The notes: generated from the letters alone by a model not told the origin. Shown: positions 22,063-33,955, counted from the first letter of the stretch. The stretch is DNA of 64,000 nucleotides from Dactylis glomerata (GCA_007115705.1 QXEO01000411.1:806001-870000), one strand, 5' to 3'. Program-made: numbers and translations.

Positions 22063-25000
22063 TTGTGTTTGATATACTGTTGCATGACGCAGATGAGCCA
22101 TCCATGGATGTACGGTGATCGACGCACCGCCGCTTACAGAGAAGGCGTGCATTCTTTTCGAGATGCGGCCGATGCGAACAAGCATGGTGGTGGCTATATG
22201 TTTTGTCCATGTGTTGAATGTCGGAATGAGAAGGATTACACTTCCTCAAGAGTCATTCAGAGCCACCTGCTTCGGTCCGGTTTTATGTCGGGCTATAATG
22301 TTTGGACCAAGCACGGAGAAAGAGGGGTTATGATGGAAGACGACGATGAAGAAGAAGAAGAGAACGATGATGACAACTACCGATCTATGTTCCCTGAGTA
22401 TGCTGATACCGCAATGGAAGACAATGAAGAAGAAGATCAGGGTGCAGAACGGGAACCAGATGAGCCCGCTGATGATCTTGGCCGGGTCATTTCTGAAGCA
22501 CGGCGAGGCTGCGACACAGAAAAGGAGAGGTTGCAGTTCGAGCAGATGTTATAGGACCACAACAAATTGTTGTACCCAACTTGTGAAGATGGCCAGAAGA
22601 AGCTGGGTAGCACACTGGAATTGCTGAAGTGGAAGGCAGAGACCGGTGTGACTGACTCGTCATTCAAAAAGTTGCTGGTACTGATGAAGAAGATGCTTCC
22701 AAGAAAGAACGAATTGCCCGCCAGCATGTACGAAGCAAAGAAGCTTGTCTGCCCTCTAGGATTAGACGTGCAGAAGATACATGCATGCCCTAATGACTGC
22801 ATCCTCTACCGCGGTGAGAAGTATGAGAATATGGATAAATGCCCGGTATGCACTGCATTGCGGTATAAGATCAGAAAAGATGACCCTGGTGAGATTGAGG
22901 GCGAGCCACCCAGGAAGAGGGTTCCTGCCAAGGTGATGTGGTATGCTCCTATAATACCACGGTTGAAATGTCTGTTCAGAAATAAAGATCATGCGAAGTT
23001 GTTGCGATGGCACATGGAAGATCGTATGAAAGAAGATAAGTTGAGGCACCCCGCTGATGGTCGGCAGTGGAGAAAAATCGAGAGAGAGTTCCCGAGATTT
23101 GCAGGTGACGCAAGGAACTTATGGTTTGGTCTGAGTACAGATGGCATGAATCCTTTTGGGGAGCAGAGTTGCAGTCACAGCACCTGGCCCGTTACTCTAT
23201 GTATCTACAACCTTCCTCCTTGGTTGTGCATGAAGCGGAAGTTCATTATGATGCCAGTGCTTATCCAAGGTCCAAAGCAACCCGGCAACGACATTGATGT
23301 GTACCTAAGGCCATTAGTTGATGAACTTTTACAGCTGTGGGCCGAACCAGGTGTACGTGTGTGGGATGAGCACAAACAAGAGGAATTTGACCTTCGAGCG
23401 TTGCTTTTCGTAACCATCAATGATTGGCCTGCTCTTAGTAACATTTCAGGACAGTCAAACAAGGGATACAATGCATGCACGCACTATTTAGATCAGACAG
23501 AAAGTATATATCTGGACAAATGTAGGAAGAATGTGTACCCGTACAATCGTCGCTTTCTTCCGCCCAAGCATCCCTTAAAGAAAAAAGGCAAGCATTTCAA
23601 TGGCAAGGCAGAACCCCGGGGGAAGCCTGTCATCCGTACTGGTGCTAAAGTATTTGATATGGTCAAAGATTTAAAAGTAATCTTTGGAAAGGGTCCTGGC
23701 AGCCAACATGTTCCTAACGGCCCTGATAAACGTGTACCCATGTGGAAGAAGAAATCTATATTTTGGGCGCTACCCTATTGGGAAGTCCATGAGGTCCGCT
23801 CCGCAATCGACGTGATGCACCTGACGAAGAATCTCTGCGTGAATATTCTAGGTTTCCTGGGCTTGTATGGAAAGTCAAAAGATACACCGGAAGCACGGGA
23901 GGACCAGGAACGTCATAAAGGAAGAGATGGCATGCATCCAGGGCAGTTTCAAGGGCGTGCCAGCTACGCTCTTACTAAGGAAGAGAAGGAAATCTTCTTT
24001 GAAGTCCTTTTCAGTATCAAGGTCCCGACTGGCTTCTCGTCGAATATAAAGGGAATCGTAAATATGAAAGACAAAAAATTCCAAAACCTAAAGTCTCATG
24101 ACTGCCACGTGCTTATGACGCAATTGCTTCCGGTTGCATTGAGGGGAATTCTACCGGAAAATGTTCGCCTGGCAATTGTGAAGGTATGTGCATTCCTCAA
24201 TGCAATTTCTCAGAAGGTAATCGATCGAGAAAGTCTATCAGGGTTACAGATTGATGTGGTCCAATGTCTGGTCAGCTTTGAGTTGTTGTTCCCGCCATCC
24301 TTCTTCAATATAATGACACACCTCCTAGTTCACCTAGTCGAAGAGATTAGAATTCTCGGTCCTGTGTTTCTACACAATATGTTCCCCTTCGAGAGGTTCA
24401 TGGGAGTCTTAAAGAAATATGTTCGTAACCGTGCTAGGCCAGAAGGAAGCATCTCCAAGGGCTATGGAACAGAGGAGGTCATTGAGTTTTGTGTGGACTT
24501 TCTTCCTGACCTTAAGCCGATTGGTGTTCCTGAATCTCGCTATGAGGGTAGGCTGACAGGAAAAGGCACACTAGGAAGGAAAGCAAAAGTATGTATGGAC
24601 GGGCATTCTTTCTCTCAAGTACACTACACAGTTCTACACAATTCCACCGTGGTGGCTCCGTATATCGTGAGACACAAGAATATTCTACGCTCCGAAAACC
24701 CGGGGAAGGCTGACTCTTGGATTAAAGGGGAACACGAGAAGACTTTCGGTAGTTGGTTGCAGACATATCTCATGAATGACGACACCGTTGGAGATCAGCT
24801 GTACTGTTTGGCCAGGCCACCATCTTCGACTATATGTACTTTCCAAGGGTACGAGATAAATGGGAATACATTTTACACGGTTGCCCAAGATAAAAAGAGC
24901 ACCAACCAAAACAGCGGTGTCCGCTTTGATGCAACAGACGAGAATGGGCACTGTTTGGAAACATATTACGGGTACATAGAGGAGATATGGGAACTTGACT

Positions 25001-25413
25001 ATGGACCTACTTTTAAGATCCCTTTGTTTCTGTGCAAATGGGTGAAGCTGACAGGAGGCGGGGTAGTTGTAGACCAAAAGTACGGCATGACAACAGTGGA
25101 TCTCAACAATCTTGCGTACATGGACGAACCATTCGTCCTAGCCAACGATGTCGCTCAGGTTTTCTATGTGAAGGACATGTCTACAAAAACGAGAAAAAGA
25201 AATCTGCAAAAGAAGACATCGTCCGATGAGCCAAAGCGCCACATAGTTCTTTCAGGGAAAAGAAACATCGTGGGAGTAGATGACAAGACAGACATGTCAG
25301 TAGATTATAATAAGTTTCATGAAATTCCGCCCTTCAAAGTGAAGACTGACCCAAGCATCCTACTGAATGATGAAGATTCTCTATGGCTACGACCCAGAAG
25401 AAAACATAAATAA
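22063..25413 (+). pseudogene. CACTA transposase (TNP2 / Transposase_21 type), interrupted by one TAG
   Basis: Two stretches in the same frame (22063-22551 and 22555-25413) are separated only by TAG at 22552-22554. The N-terminal part has the Transpos_assoc pattern (SHPWMYGDRR, then FxCPCVECRN) and an acidic Asp/Glu run. The second part carries the Tnp2 region (WYAPIIPRLKCLF; GLSTDGMNPF with a likely catalytic Asp; IDVMHLTKNLCVN). A DUF4218-like block follows (VFLHNMFPFERFMG), then a DUF4216-like block near the C-terminus (GYIEEIWELDYG). It would recognise and cut the element ends in the nucleus. The true start may be the ATG at 22063 or the one at 22093 (MSHPW). Apart from the TAG the frame is open for about 1,100 codons, so inactivation looks recent. 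Confidence 0.92.
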
Positions 25414-26194
25414 TAGATAGGAATATTGGTGCAATAATGTAATAATGTATTAAACCTTTTATGTAATGCATGATGAAGATTCTCCATGGCTACGACAGAC
25501 ACGGTTACACCGCTCTTCTAGAAGTTTGATTGGTCTAAACGCATATAGCACAACACATTTCATCTTAGACTACCTCTTTCGTTAGAGTGTGACTGAAACA
25601 TTTTACTCCAAGTACTGTAGTACTAGTAGAATAGAAACAACGGTACAATTAAATGTCAGTTCATCTTGACCAGTGGGTAAATTGCCAAAGAAACAAACAG
25701 AGCTATCACAAGCACCATGAATAGAACATTTCATACCGAACGCCACAACACTGGATCCTAAACTTCTAGATTTAACTCAGGCCGCCACCGCATAAAACTC
25801 ACGCATAGTTCAAACTAAACTAAAGAACTGGGACATACATTGAACAAGGAGACACATGCAAATGACAAATTAAGCCAGCCTCTACTGAATCTTATCTCCC
25901 GTTCTATCCAGCCATGGCATTGCAAAGCATGGATAGAACGCAAGATAGAGACGAGACAACCACGGATGACAGCGTGCGGCAGGCGAACGATCGAAATGGT
26001 CAGCGTCTTCTATCAGCGCGGGCCGGTCATGCATGGAGGTGTTCATGCATGGAGTTAAGGCGAACGCGTCCACACCCTGCGAGTCCCAAGCAGCCACAAA
26101 ATTCATTAGCGCAGGTGTTCATGCATGGAGTTAAGGCGCCGGTCTGGGGAGCTGCGCTGCGCGCGTCTGTTGGTACCTGGATGTCGGCGTGCAC
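25414..26194. other. CACTA intergenic region after the transposase
   Basis: No gene is supported. An AT-rich 3' flank is followed by a short direct repeat: about 30 bp containing GTGTTCATGCATGGAGTTAA occur at about 26038 and again at about 26112. Confidence 0.55.
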
Positions 26195-26902
26195 TTTCAA
26201 ACACTTTTTATTTTCATAGTTTTGTCAAATTCTCAAATATGCAAAAAGAATATTAATAAACATAGTTTTTAATTGAAAATGGCAAAATAGTTAATACTTA
26301 GGATAGTTAAAATAATTAATTTTTAAAATAGAAAATAGTTTTGAATTATTTATTCAATTTCAAACACTTTTTATTTTCATAGTTTTGTCAAATTCTCAAA
26401 TATGCAAAAAGAATATTAATAAACATAGTTTTTAATTGAAAATGGCAAAATAGTTAATACTTAGGATAGTTAAAATAATTAATTTTTAAAATAGAAAATA
26501 GTTTTGAATTATTTATTCAATTTCAAACACTTTTCATTTTCATAGTTTTGTCAAATTCTCAAATATGCAAAAAGAATATTAATAAACATAGTTTTTAATT
26601 GAAAATGGCAAAATAGTTAATACTTAGGATAGTTAAAATAATTAATTTTTAAAATAGAAAATAGTTTTGAATTATTTATTCAATTTCAAACACTTTTCAT
26701 TTTTATAGTTTTGTCAAATTCTCAAATATGCAAAAAGAATATTAATAAACATAGTTTTTAATTGAAAATGACAAAATAGTTAATACTTAGGATAGTTAAA
26801 ATAATTAATTTTTAAAATAGAAAATAGTTTTGAATTATTTATTCAATTTCAAACACTTTTCATTTTTATAGTTTTGTTAAATTCTCAAATATGCAAACAG
26901 AT
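26195..26902. repeat. 163-bp tandem repeat array inside the CACTA element
   Basis: The word TTTCAAACAC recurs at 26195, 26358, 26521, 26684 and 26847, exactly 163 bp apart, giving about 4.3 near-identical copies of an AT-rich unit. The copies differ by only a few bases, so the array expanded recently or is kept homogeneous. No ORF is supported in it. Confidence 0.95.
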
Positions 26903-26941
26903 AACTATTTACAAAACAAATAAAACAAAAAACAGAAAATA

Positions 26942-27092
26942 GGCCTTTAGTCCCGGTCCGTGCCACGGACCGGGACTAAAGGCCCTTGAGCTGAAACCCC
27001 CCAGCCGAGGCCTTTTGTCCCGGGTGGTGGTTCAAACCGGGACTAAAGGCCCCCCTTTAGTCCCGGCCTGAGCCACCGCCCGGGACTAAAGG
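26942..27092. repeat. Internal copy of the CACTA subterminal motif array
   Basis: Six copies of TTTAGTCCCGG / CCGGGACTAAA (one as TTTTGTCCCGG) lie in the middle of the element, in alternating orientation, and end 8 bp before a TATA box. The layout matches the left end of the element, where the array precedes the transposase promoter. Confidence 0.85.
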
Positions 27093-27100
27093 TCCCGGGG

Positions 27101-27108
27101 TATAAAAC
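27101..27108 (+). promoter_or_regulatory. Putative TATA box of the TnpA-Ulp1 gene
   Basis: TATAAAAC lies directly after the internal motif array. It is followed by a GC-rich, CCGCCG-repeating leader (about 27125-27370) and a 5' UTR intron. Confidence 0.6.
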
Positions 27109-27382
27109 ATTTCGTCTTCTTCCCCGCCGCTCACACTTTGCAGTTTTCGCGCGCGAGGAGTCTCCGAGACGCCGCCAGGCTGCCGCGCTCGCTAGCCCAC
27201 CGCGCCGCCGTCTGCCCACCGCGCGCCGCCAGCCCACCGCGCCGCCGCGACGCCAGCCCACCGCGCCGCCGCGCCGCCGCGCGCATTGCCCGCGCCGCCC
27301 GCCGGCCGTCCAGCCGCCGCGTAGTGCCCGCCGCCGCAGTGCCGCCGTCCAGCCAGCCGCGCCGCCCGCCATATACCTGCAG

Positions 27383-28139
27383 GTTATTTTTGTTAGGGTT
27401 AGGGTGTTAATTAGTTAATGTGTTAATTAGTTAGTGTTAGGGTATTTTAGAGATAGGATTATTTTAGAGATAGGATTATTTTAGAGATAGGATTATTTTA
27501 GAGATAGGATTATTTTAGAGATAGGATTATTTTAGAGATAGGATTATTTTAGAGATAGAATTATTTTAGATATAGTTATAGTTAGATATAGAATTATTTT
27601 AGAGATAGAAATATTTTAGAGATAGAAATATTTTAGAGATAGAATTATTTTAGAGATAGAATTATCTTAGAGATAGAATTATTTTAGATATAGTTATAGT
27701 TAGATATAGAATTATTTTAGAGATAGAAATATTTTAGAGATAGAATTATTTTAGAGATAGAATTATTTTAGATATAGTTATAGTTAGATATAGAATTATT
27801 TTAGAGATAGAATTATTTTAGAGATAGTATTATTTTAGATATAGTTATAGTTAGATATAGAATTATTTTAGAGATAGAATTATTTTAGATATAGTTATAG
27901 TTAGTTATAGTTAGAATTATTTAGTTAGAATTTATTTGCAAATAGAAATAGAATTATTTTAGTTAGAATTATTTAGTTAGAATTATTTAGTTAGAATTTA
28001 TTTGCAAATAGAAATAGAACTATTTAGTTAGAATTTATTTGCAAATAGAAATAGAATTATTTTGCAAATAGAAATAGAATTATTTTGCATCATATATAGT
28101 TTGTTAGTTTATTAGTTAATCAAATGTTCTTTTTTGCAG
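27383..28139 (+). repeat. 5' UTR intron made largely of short AT-rich tandem repeats
   Basis: The stretch starts GT after CTGCAG and ends TTTTTTGCAG just before the ATG, so it can be a leader intron. It is filled with TTATTTTAGAGATAGGA-like 17-bp units (about 27437-27560), diverged versions mixed with TAGTTATAGTTAGATA, and three copies of a unit containing ATTTATTTGCAAATAGAAAT (about 27930-28060). Confidence 0.6.
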
Positions 28140-28143
28140 AACT

Positions 28144-31100
28144 ATGGATCCACATAGCAGGAACCTCGAAGAGGAAGAACTTATCGAAGATATAATCAAA
28201 GACGCCCCCGACGTTGAACCTGCTGAATCTCCGTCGTCATATCTAAACCCCTCCGGAGATGGAATGGAGGTTGATCGACACGAAGATGAAGCCGATGGGG
28301 CCGGAGATAGCTCCAATGACGGAGAAGGTGATAGCTCCACTGATGGAGAAGCCGGTGGAGAAATAATAAAGTCCCACGAGGTATACATATGAAGTTCGAC
28401 AATCACTTGTAATATGTGAAAAATATTAGAGATAGCTCTATATTGTATACATATACATTCATTTGACGAATGTTTCTCCCTCTTAGGCCTCCACATCGAG
28501 CAAAGCTACGAAACGAGGCCCGACTAAAAAGTTGGACGCACGGACGCATTACACCTTTGAGGTGATATTGCCTACGGGCGAACCAAAGCTTCCTAAGAAT
28601 GCTGCTGACACATTCAAGAAGCAATGCGGAGTTCTCGTTAGGGATCACGTCCCGATCAGCGTTCGGGAGTGGAACAAGCGCAAAGGGGCAGCCGATAGTG
28701 ACTATGTCGCCGAAAGGTACAAAGATAATCTTTGGAATGATATCATGTCACATTTCAACCTGCCAGAATGTGAGAATGAAGACGCCGCAAAAAAACTGAG
28801 GGCCAAAGTCAAGCAGTGGACTCTAAAGAAGATGGCCGAACTGTTCCGTAGCTGGAAGAAGAAGCTATGGAAAGAATATCGGAAAATAAAGAAAGTGCCA
28901 GTATTCGAGGGGTACCTAGCCAAGCAGGCGAATCACTGGAAGGCATTTCACGAGTACAAGGAGTCAGAAGATGCCAAGGCATTATCAGAAAAGAACAAGA
29001 AAAATGCCGATAAGAAGAAATATCACCACACGCTGGGGCCAGGGGGCTATGAGACTGCCATCCCAAAGTGGGATAAGAAAGAGCAAGATCTGCTAGCTAA
29101 AGGCATCGTACCTGAACCCATCCGTGATGAGTGGGAATTGAGAGCAAGGAATTGGTTCCTTGCGCATGGTGGTTCGTACGACGAAGAAACAGGGGACCTC
29201 ATCTGCAGTGACGGTCTTAGGATACCCAGGGAGAATTGGAAAAAGATAGTGAAAGAAATTAAAGAGGGGAAAAGACAGTTCACTGCAGATAGAGAGAAAG
29301 ATTTGCTCACACTGGTCCTCGGCAATGACGAACATGGAGGACGAACGCAAGGCTTCGGTCCTTCTTACCCGTGGTGGCTTGGGTTTGCCAGAGACCAAGA
29401 CACTTACAGAAGCCGAGCGAGAGCAAAGAAGCGACAGCAGGATGAGGAGAATGACAAGTTCAACCAGTTGCTTACCAGGCTTAACGAGCAACAGAAGCAG
29501 ATTGACGAGCTTAGAGGAGTAGCGCGTCAGGAAGATCCTGCACTTGATATTACTGGCGCCCCATCTAAGCGGAAAAGCAGCGTGGCTGAATCTGAGGCCC
29601 CGCCCGACGATGCACGAAGAATGATAGAGGGCGGTCCCGGCTACCCCGTGGATGGAATCAAGGAGTCAACATCATGTGAACTCCATCAGAAATTCAAGAA
29701 CATATCCATGAAGGTGGCCGTCGGACAAGCTTTACCTTCTGGCCCTGATGCACGCTGGCATGGCCGTGAGATTCCAGCTGGCTTTGCTAAAGTCGGGGTG
29801 GATGAAATCATGGCGGGGTTTCATGATATGGAGCTCGACATGGCTGGACCCGAAGATGAGAGGACACTCGGAGAAGTACTGGGTGGAGTCATCCTATAGG
29901 ACAAGAACTACATCAAGCTTCCAGGCTCGGCCCCAAGGACAACACCGCCTCCGAGTCGTCGCAGGTCACCTACACCTCCATCACCTCCAAGCCCTCCACA
30001 TGACGACGGCCACCACAACACGAGTCCAGATCGATCACCGCCGTCGGACTTGGGTCGGCCGTCTCCGCCGCCGCCCGCTAAGGATACTAAGCGGAAGCGT
30101 GCCAGCAAGAACGCTCCGTCGATGAGTTCTAAGCGACGGAGCTCCCCAAAGCGCAAACTGTCGCCCTTCCCAAAGGTACCTCATGCTAATCTTCCTATCA
30201 GACCTTATGATCGTACCGACGAGGAAAACGTCAGGATAGCAAAGGAACATTATGATGCGCAGATGAAAAAGAAGGAACCCGAGCCCCGCCCGGAATACAC
30301 CGAGAAGCAAATAGCATATGCAAAATACTTCATGACCCTTCCATCACAGTATGACTTACACCATAAGCCTGACGACTATACACGCACATTGCAGAAGGAA
30401 GGGCAAAAGAGCAGATCACGTGCAAGTGCAAGTGGGAGCAAATCAAGTTCAACTACAAGCAAAAAAAGATCAGACGTTCCTCAGCTTGGACAACAGGCCA
30501 AACAGTCGATCCCACCCCTCAGGGTGTTACCCGAGAATGTTCCCTCTCTGGTGCAGGGGCAAGATTTGGAATTAGCAAAGAAGTGGGCGGCTGAATGGGG
30601 TATCCCGGTTGAAGACGTTCTGGCTTCCCAAAACGACAGGTTACCCAAGGCTGTGGTAGCCCCTAAGCCACAGTTTGTCATGGGAGCGCCTTTGGTCAGC
30701 AAAGATAAGTTGGATGATCTCCCAACAAATATGCGTTACTTGCATACATGGTACTTAAGTGAATCAAAGAATGGGAGAACGATGATCGTGGCGCGTGTCC
30801 CACGGGAGTACTACGGCCGCCCCGAAGACATCCATATCGACTTTGATGAACTCTTCCAGATGTACAATGCTGACGCCCTCGACAAATCGCTTATGAGTTG
30901 CTATTGTCTGTAAGTTTTTTAATTCGTTGTCTACATATAGCTTGTTCAGTTATTTCAATTCATTGTCTACATATAACTTGTTCCGTTCTGACTTGTACTC
31001 TATTATGCAGAATGAAGATTCTAGAATGTAAAAGTAGGAACATCCTAAATATTGGGTTTATTGACCCAGATAAAATACATATAAAGACGCTAACTGATAA

Positions 31101-31948
31101 CCCCAAGGAGACAGAGGAAAACCTTCTAAGGTTTCTAACAGATCAAAATTTCTGTGACCACATACTGTTTCCATACAACTTCAGGTGAGGGTCTTACTCT
31201 GTTGTGTCCATTCACTTATAAGTGTAATTGATAAGTTACTGACACATATATATACATGTGCAGCTACCACTGGATTCTGTTGGACATTCAAATTGATAAG
31301 GGAAGAGTTGATGCCTTCGACCCATTATCGAGACCCTTGGAACAGTTCCAAAGCCTGCAGGACATGCTCCAAGGGTAATTTCAATCATTCTTGCGCTCTA
31401 TCGGTCTCTTTCGATGGTTTTCTGATATATCAATTAATGAAAAACTTAGCAAATCATTTTCCTTGTCGGGCAGGATTTGGAAGCGGTTCAAGTGCGTGAC
31501 TGACAGTATCGAGCATGAGAAGCTGACCTTTAGAGCGGCTCAGGTAAGTAGTAGTATGATATACTTCTATTTTCAATACATTTATGATGCTAGATTATTA
31601 TTTTGATTATATATATTCTATTCTCGTAAAGTGCGACCAGCAGCCACGGGGGACGCATCTATGCGGATACTATGTTTGCGAGACCATTCGCACGTTTACC
31701 TCTGAGCACAAGGATTACAGATACGACGTAAGCAATGAACATTCACACCTCTATTTTTACCCGTCATTCTTTATTATCATGATTGATATTCATATTCATC
31801 TCCTCTTCTTATATAGTACACGGCCATGAGGGAGAAGTACCTACCAGAGCAACGCGCGATTGCTGTTGCATAGGAGCTTGCGACCTTTCTGAGGACGGAA
31901 GCTATAGATGAAAAAGGACGATTTAGTGTAGCTAGGGGCCATTACTGA
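28144..31948 (+). pseudogene. TnpA-like protein fused to a Ulp1-like (C48) cysteine protease domain, seven exons, two TAG codons
   Basis: GT..AG exons 28144-28380, 28487-30909, 31011-31184, 31264-31374, 31474-31543, 31632-31727 and 31817-31948 join in phase to exactly 1,081 codons. Exon 1 is acidic. Exon 2 has a Lys/Trp-rich region (SHFNLPECE, WKKKLWKEYRK), a coiled coil (NDKFNQLLTRLNEQQKQIDEL), a Pro/Arg-rich linker, and a segment ending in FDELFQMYN. Exons 4-6 hold a Ulp1-like catalytic set: HWILLDI (His), VDAFDPL (Asp) and THLCGYYVCETIR (Cys in LCGY, with an upstream QQ). TnpA-type proteins bind subterminal repeats; C48 domains cleave SUMO or ubiquitin-like modifiers, but the substrate here is unknown. 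TAG at 29897-29899 and 31871-31873 interrupt the frame. The gene may have two products, because the first TAG lies between the TnpA-like and protease parts. Confidence 0.82.
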
Positions 31949-32132
31949 TGTTGGTTCATGTAATCGAATAGATGGGCTCTAGTCCCGATAATTTAGATCT
32001 CCATATAATTGTATATATATGCTCGTTTGTAAGATAAGTTAATCTTATATATATATGCATAAACATGTATATTTAGAATTATATGAAAACTAATTCCCGA
32101 ACACCAAACGAGGCATCACGTTAATCTCCCGA

Positions 32133-32167
32133 ACCCCTAAACCCTAAAACCCTAAAACCCTAAAATA
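32133..32167. repeat. Short telomere-like CCCTAAA(A) run
   Basis: About four units of CCCTAAA or CCCTAAAA lie in the 3' flank of the CACTA element. Too short and irregular to be a telomere relic with any confidence; similar words are common in plant DNA. Confidence 0.5.
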
Positions 32168-32179
32168 AACAAAATCTGC

Positions 32180-32372
32180 AGAAACTCTTTAGTCCCGGTC
32201 CGTGTGAAGAACCGGGACTAAAGGTCCTGCCCCTGAGGGCGCTGCGAGGCGCCCACGTGGAGCACCTTTGGTCCCGGCTTGGAACAGGTCCGGGCCTTTA
32301 GTCCCGCCTCGTTGGTCCCGGTTGGTGAACCGGGACTAAAGCCCCTTACGGGCCGGGACTATAGGCCCTGTC
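32180..32372. repeat. Right subterminal repeat array of the CACTA element
   Basis: About seven copies of TTTAGTCCCGG or CCGGGACTAAA, some mismatched, in both orientations and ending at the right terminal inverted repeat. It mirrors the left array. Confidence 0.85.
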
Positions 32373-32382
32373 CTCACTAGTG

Positions 32383-32385
32383 GAT
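32383..32385. repeat. CACTA target-site duplication GAT, right
   Basis: GAT directly follows the terminal CACTAGTG and matches 21534-21536. Confidence 0.85.
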
Positions 32386-33642
32386 GGTGACAGGAGGAAT
32401 TTGCTGGAAGGAGCACATACCTGAGATGAAAATTTCATTGATGCTTTTGATCACTAAAAATTGTTTTCTGGGTAATTATCTTATGCCATGGCGGTACGAA
32501 GTTATGCCTCAAGTTCGAACGTCACTTTCGGAAGAAGGATTGGAGGTATTGAATCTCAAGGGTTTTTATCTTTGTTGAACAAGGTTGAAATGGTTGGATC
32601 TAAATTGGTCGTATACATAAAAATGGTGGTTGACTTTGCCACAGGCTGTGTTTCTTGTTGACTTTTTTTGATATGTTGTTAGCTTTTCTTGGGCTAGAGT
32701 ATGGCGGGGACTTGAGGTTACTCTTTTTCTTTTGAAATGTGGCAGCCCGGCCTCTACATCGACTGTTTCATTAGATTGTTAAAGTTTGTTCACAAAAGGG
32801 TACAGCCCGTGGATCACACAACATACTTGAGGTTGTTCGTATGTTGTCATAAATCACCTTCTCTAGATTTTTTTATCCTTAATTTGATTTACTTGTATTT
32901 TTGCTTTGGCAATAGGATCTTGTTCGTGACGTATGTTACGTATTAGTTGGTAACGGTATTTGAATCCCACTAAGAGGAGGCATTTAGAGAAAAATATGTT
33001 AGTTTTAAAATTTAACATCGGGTAAGGTTTTATGGCTAATTGTATGCATATATTAAAAAACTAGCAGTTTGAGATGCGTTAAGACTTAAACTTTTGGAGA
33101 GAGGCTGTGGCGTGCATATAATTTTTTTTAAATAGAGGTAAAAGTTTTATCTCAATCTATTAATTAATTAAGAAGAAGAGAGTTGTCCAATTAATTAATA
33201 AAAAGTGGTGTGTATATATAAGACCATGTGCTGTACTGCCGATCGATGTGCAATCTGCAGATTTGCATCATGGTCAACTTGCTGCAGGCTGCCTCATGCA
33301 TGCTACGGATGCATTGCTTGCTCCGAGTATCACCATGGCACAATGCCATGCCGTTCTTGCGTTGTCCGACGGGGATATTCTAGTTCATGGAACGGCGCGC
33401 GTGACTAAACAATGTATTGCCACTACCAGTGCTCGCTGCCCAAAAGCGCACGGCACTGTCGTTCAGCGCCGTATTAGACCATGCACAGTGAGTAGAGCCC
33501 ATGCAGCATGCATGCAGCTACTTTTAGTAGACTAGTCCCTTCCTCTATGTGTATCTGAAGGAAGGCTACAGGAGAATGCAGGTTACGTGTCCGGGGTCCG
33601 GGCGCGATTGGCGTGACGTCTAATACTACTGAGTTGATGTGT
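32386..33642. other. Unassigned sequence right of the CACTA element
   Basis: No gene, RNA or repeat could be supported. Frames are short. The sequence is AT-rich with a GC-richer patch near 33210-33540 holding only small overlapping frames. Confidence 0.5.
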
Positions 33643-33955
33643 GCTTCGTACGCAAGAAATTTAAAACAAATTTTGAACTTGTAAGCTGATTAAACCCTCA
33701 ACTTTAATTCTCAAAATCGGCACTCTTAAAATATAATTCCGGTCTATTTTAAATCCTAAAACTGTTTGGTGCACCAGAAAAGTTATGACCCCGACCGAAA
33801 TTATAGTCTTCTCACTAACATGTTGACCCCACGTGTAAGAATCTTTTTCCCGAATCTCCACTCTCATCTTCTCCCCATGAACCTCCACTCTCCCTTCCTG
33901 ACCGCCAGCCTCCACCCCCCCTCGCCTTCACTGTCCGAAGCTTTTGAGCCCCTAA

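Larger units (their letters stand above)
21537..32382 (+). mobile_element. Complete CACTA (En/Spm-like) DNA transposon with TNP2-type transposase and TnpA-Ulp1 gene
   Basis: 10,846 bp from CACTAGTGGAAAAAGGGCC to ..GGCCCTGTCCTCACTAGTG, flanked by the 3-bp TSD GAT (21534-21536 and 32383-32385), as is typical of CACTA elements. Subterminal arrays of TTTAGTCCCGG in both orientations lie at each end. Two plus-strand genes, a TNP2 transposase and a seven-exon TnpA-like gene, are separated by a 163-bp tandem array and an internal promoter. Three TAG codons interrupt the genes, so the copy is probably not autonomous now, although its ends look intact. Confidence 0.95.

Noticed and set aside
22552..22554. 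Programmed stop readthrough at the TAG codons
   Set aside because: Bases after the TAGs (GAC, GCC, GCT, CCT, CCG, GAG) do not fit the known CAR-YYA-type readthrough context, and several elements are affected. Decay is simpler.
26195..26902. CRISPR-like array
   Set aside because: Repeats are contiguous 163-bp units without spacers, in a plant transposon.
27125..27410. Coding region in the CCGCCG-rich stretch
   Set aside because: Ala/Arg-only translations from simple repeats; position between TATA and intron fits a leader.
32133..32167. Interstitial telomere relic
   Set aside because: Only about four irregular CCCTAAA units, inside a transposon flank; too little to claim.
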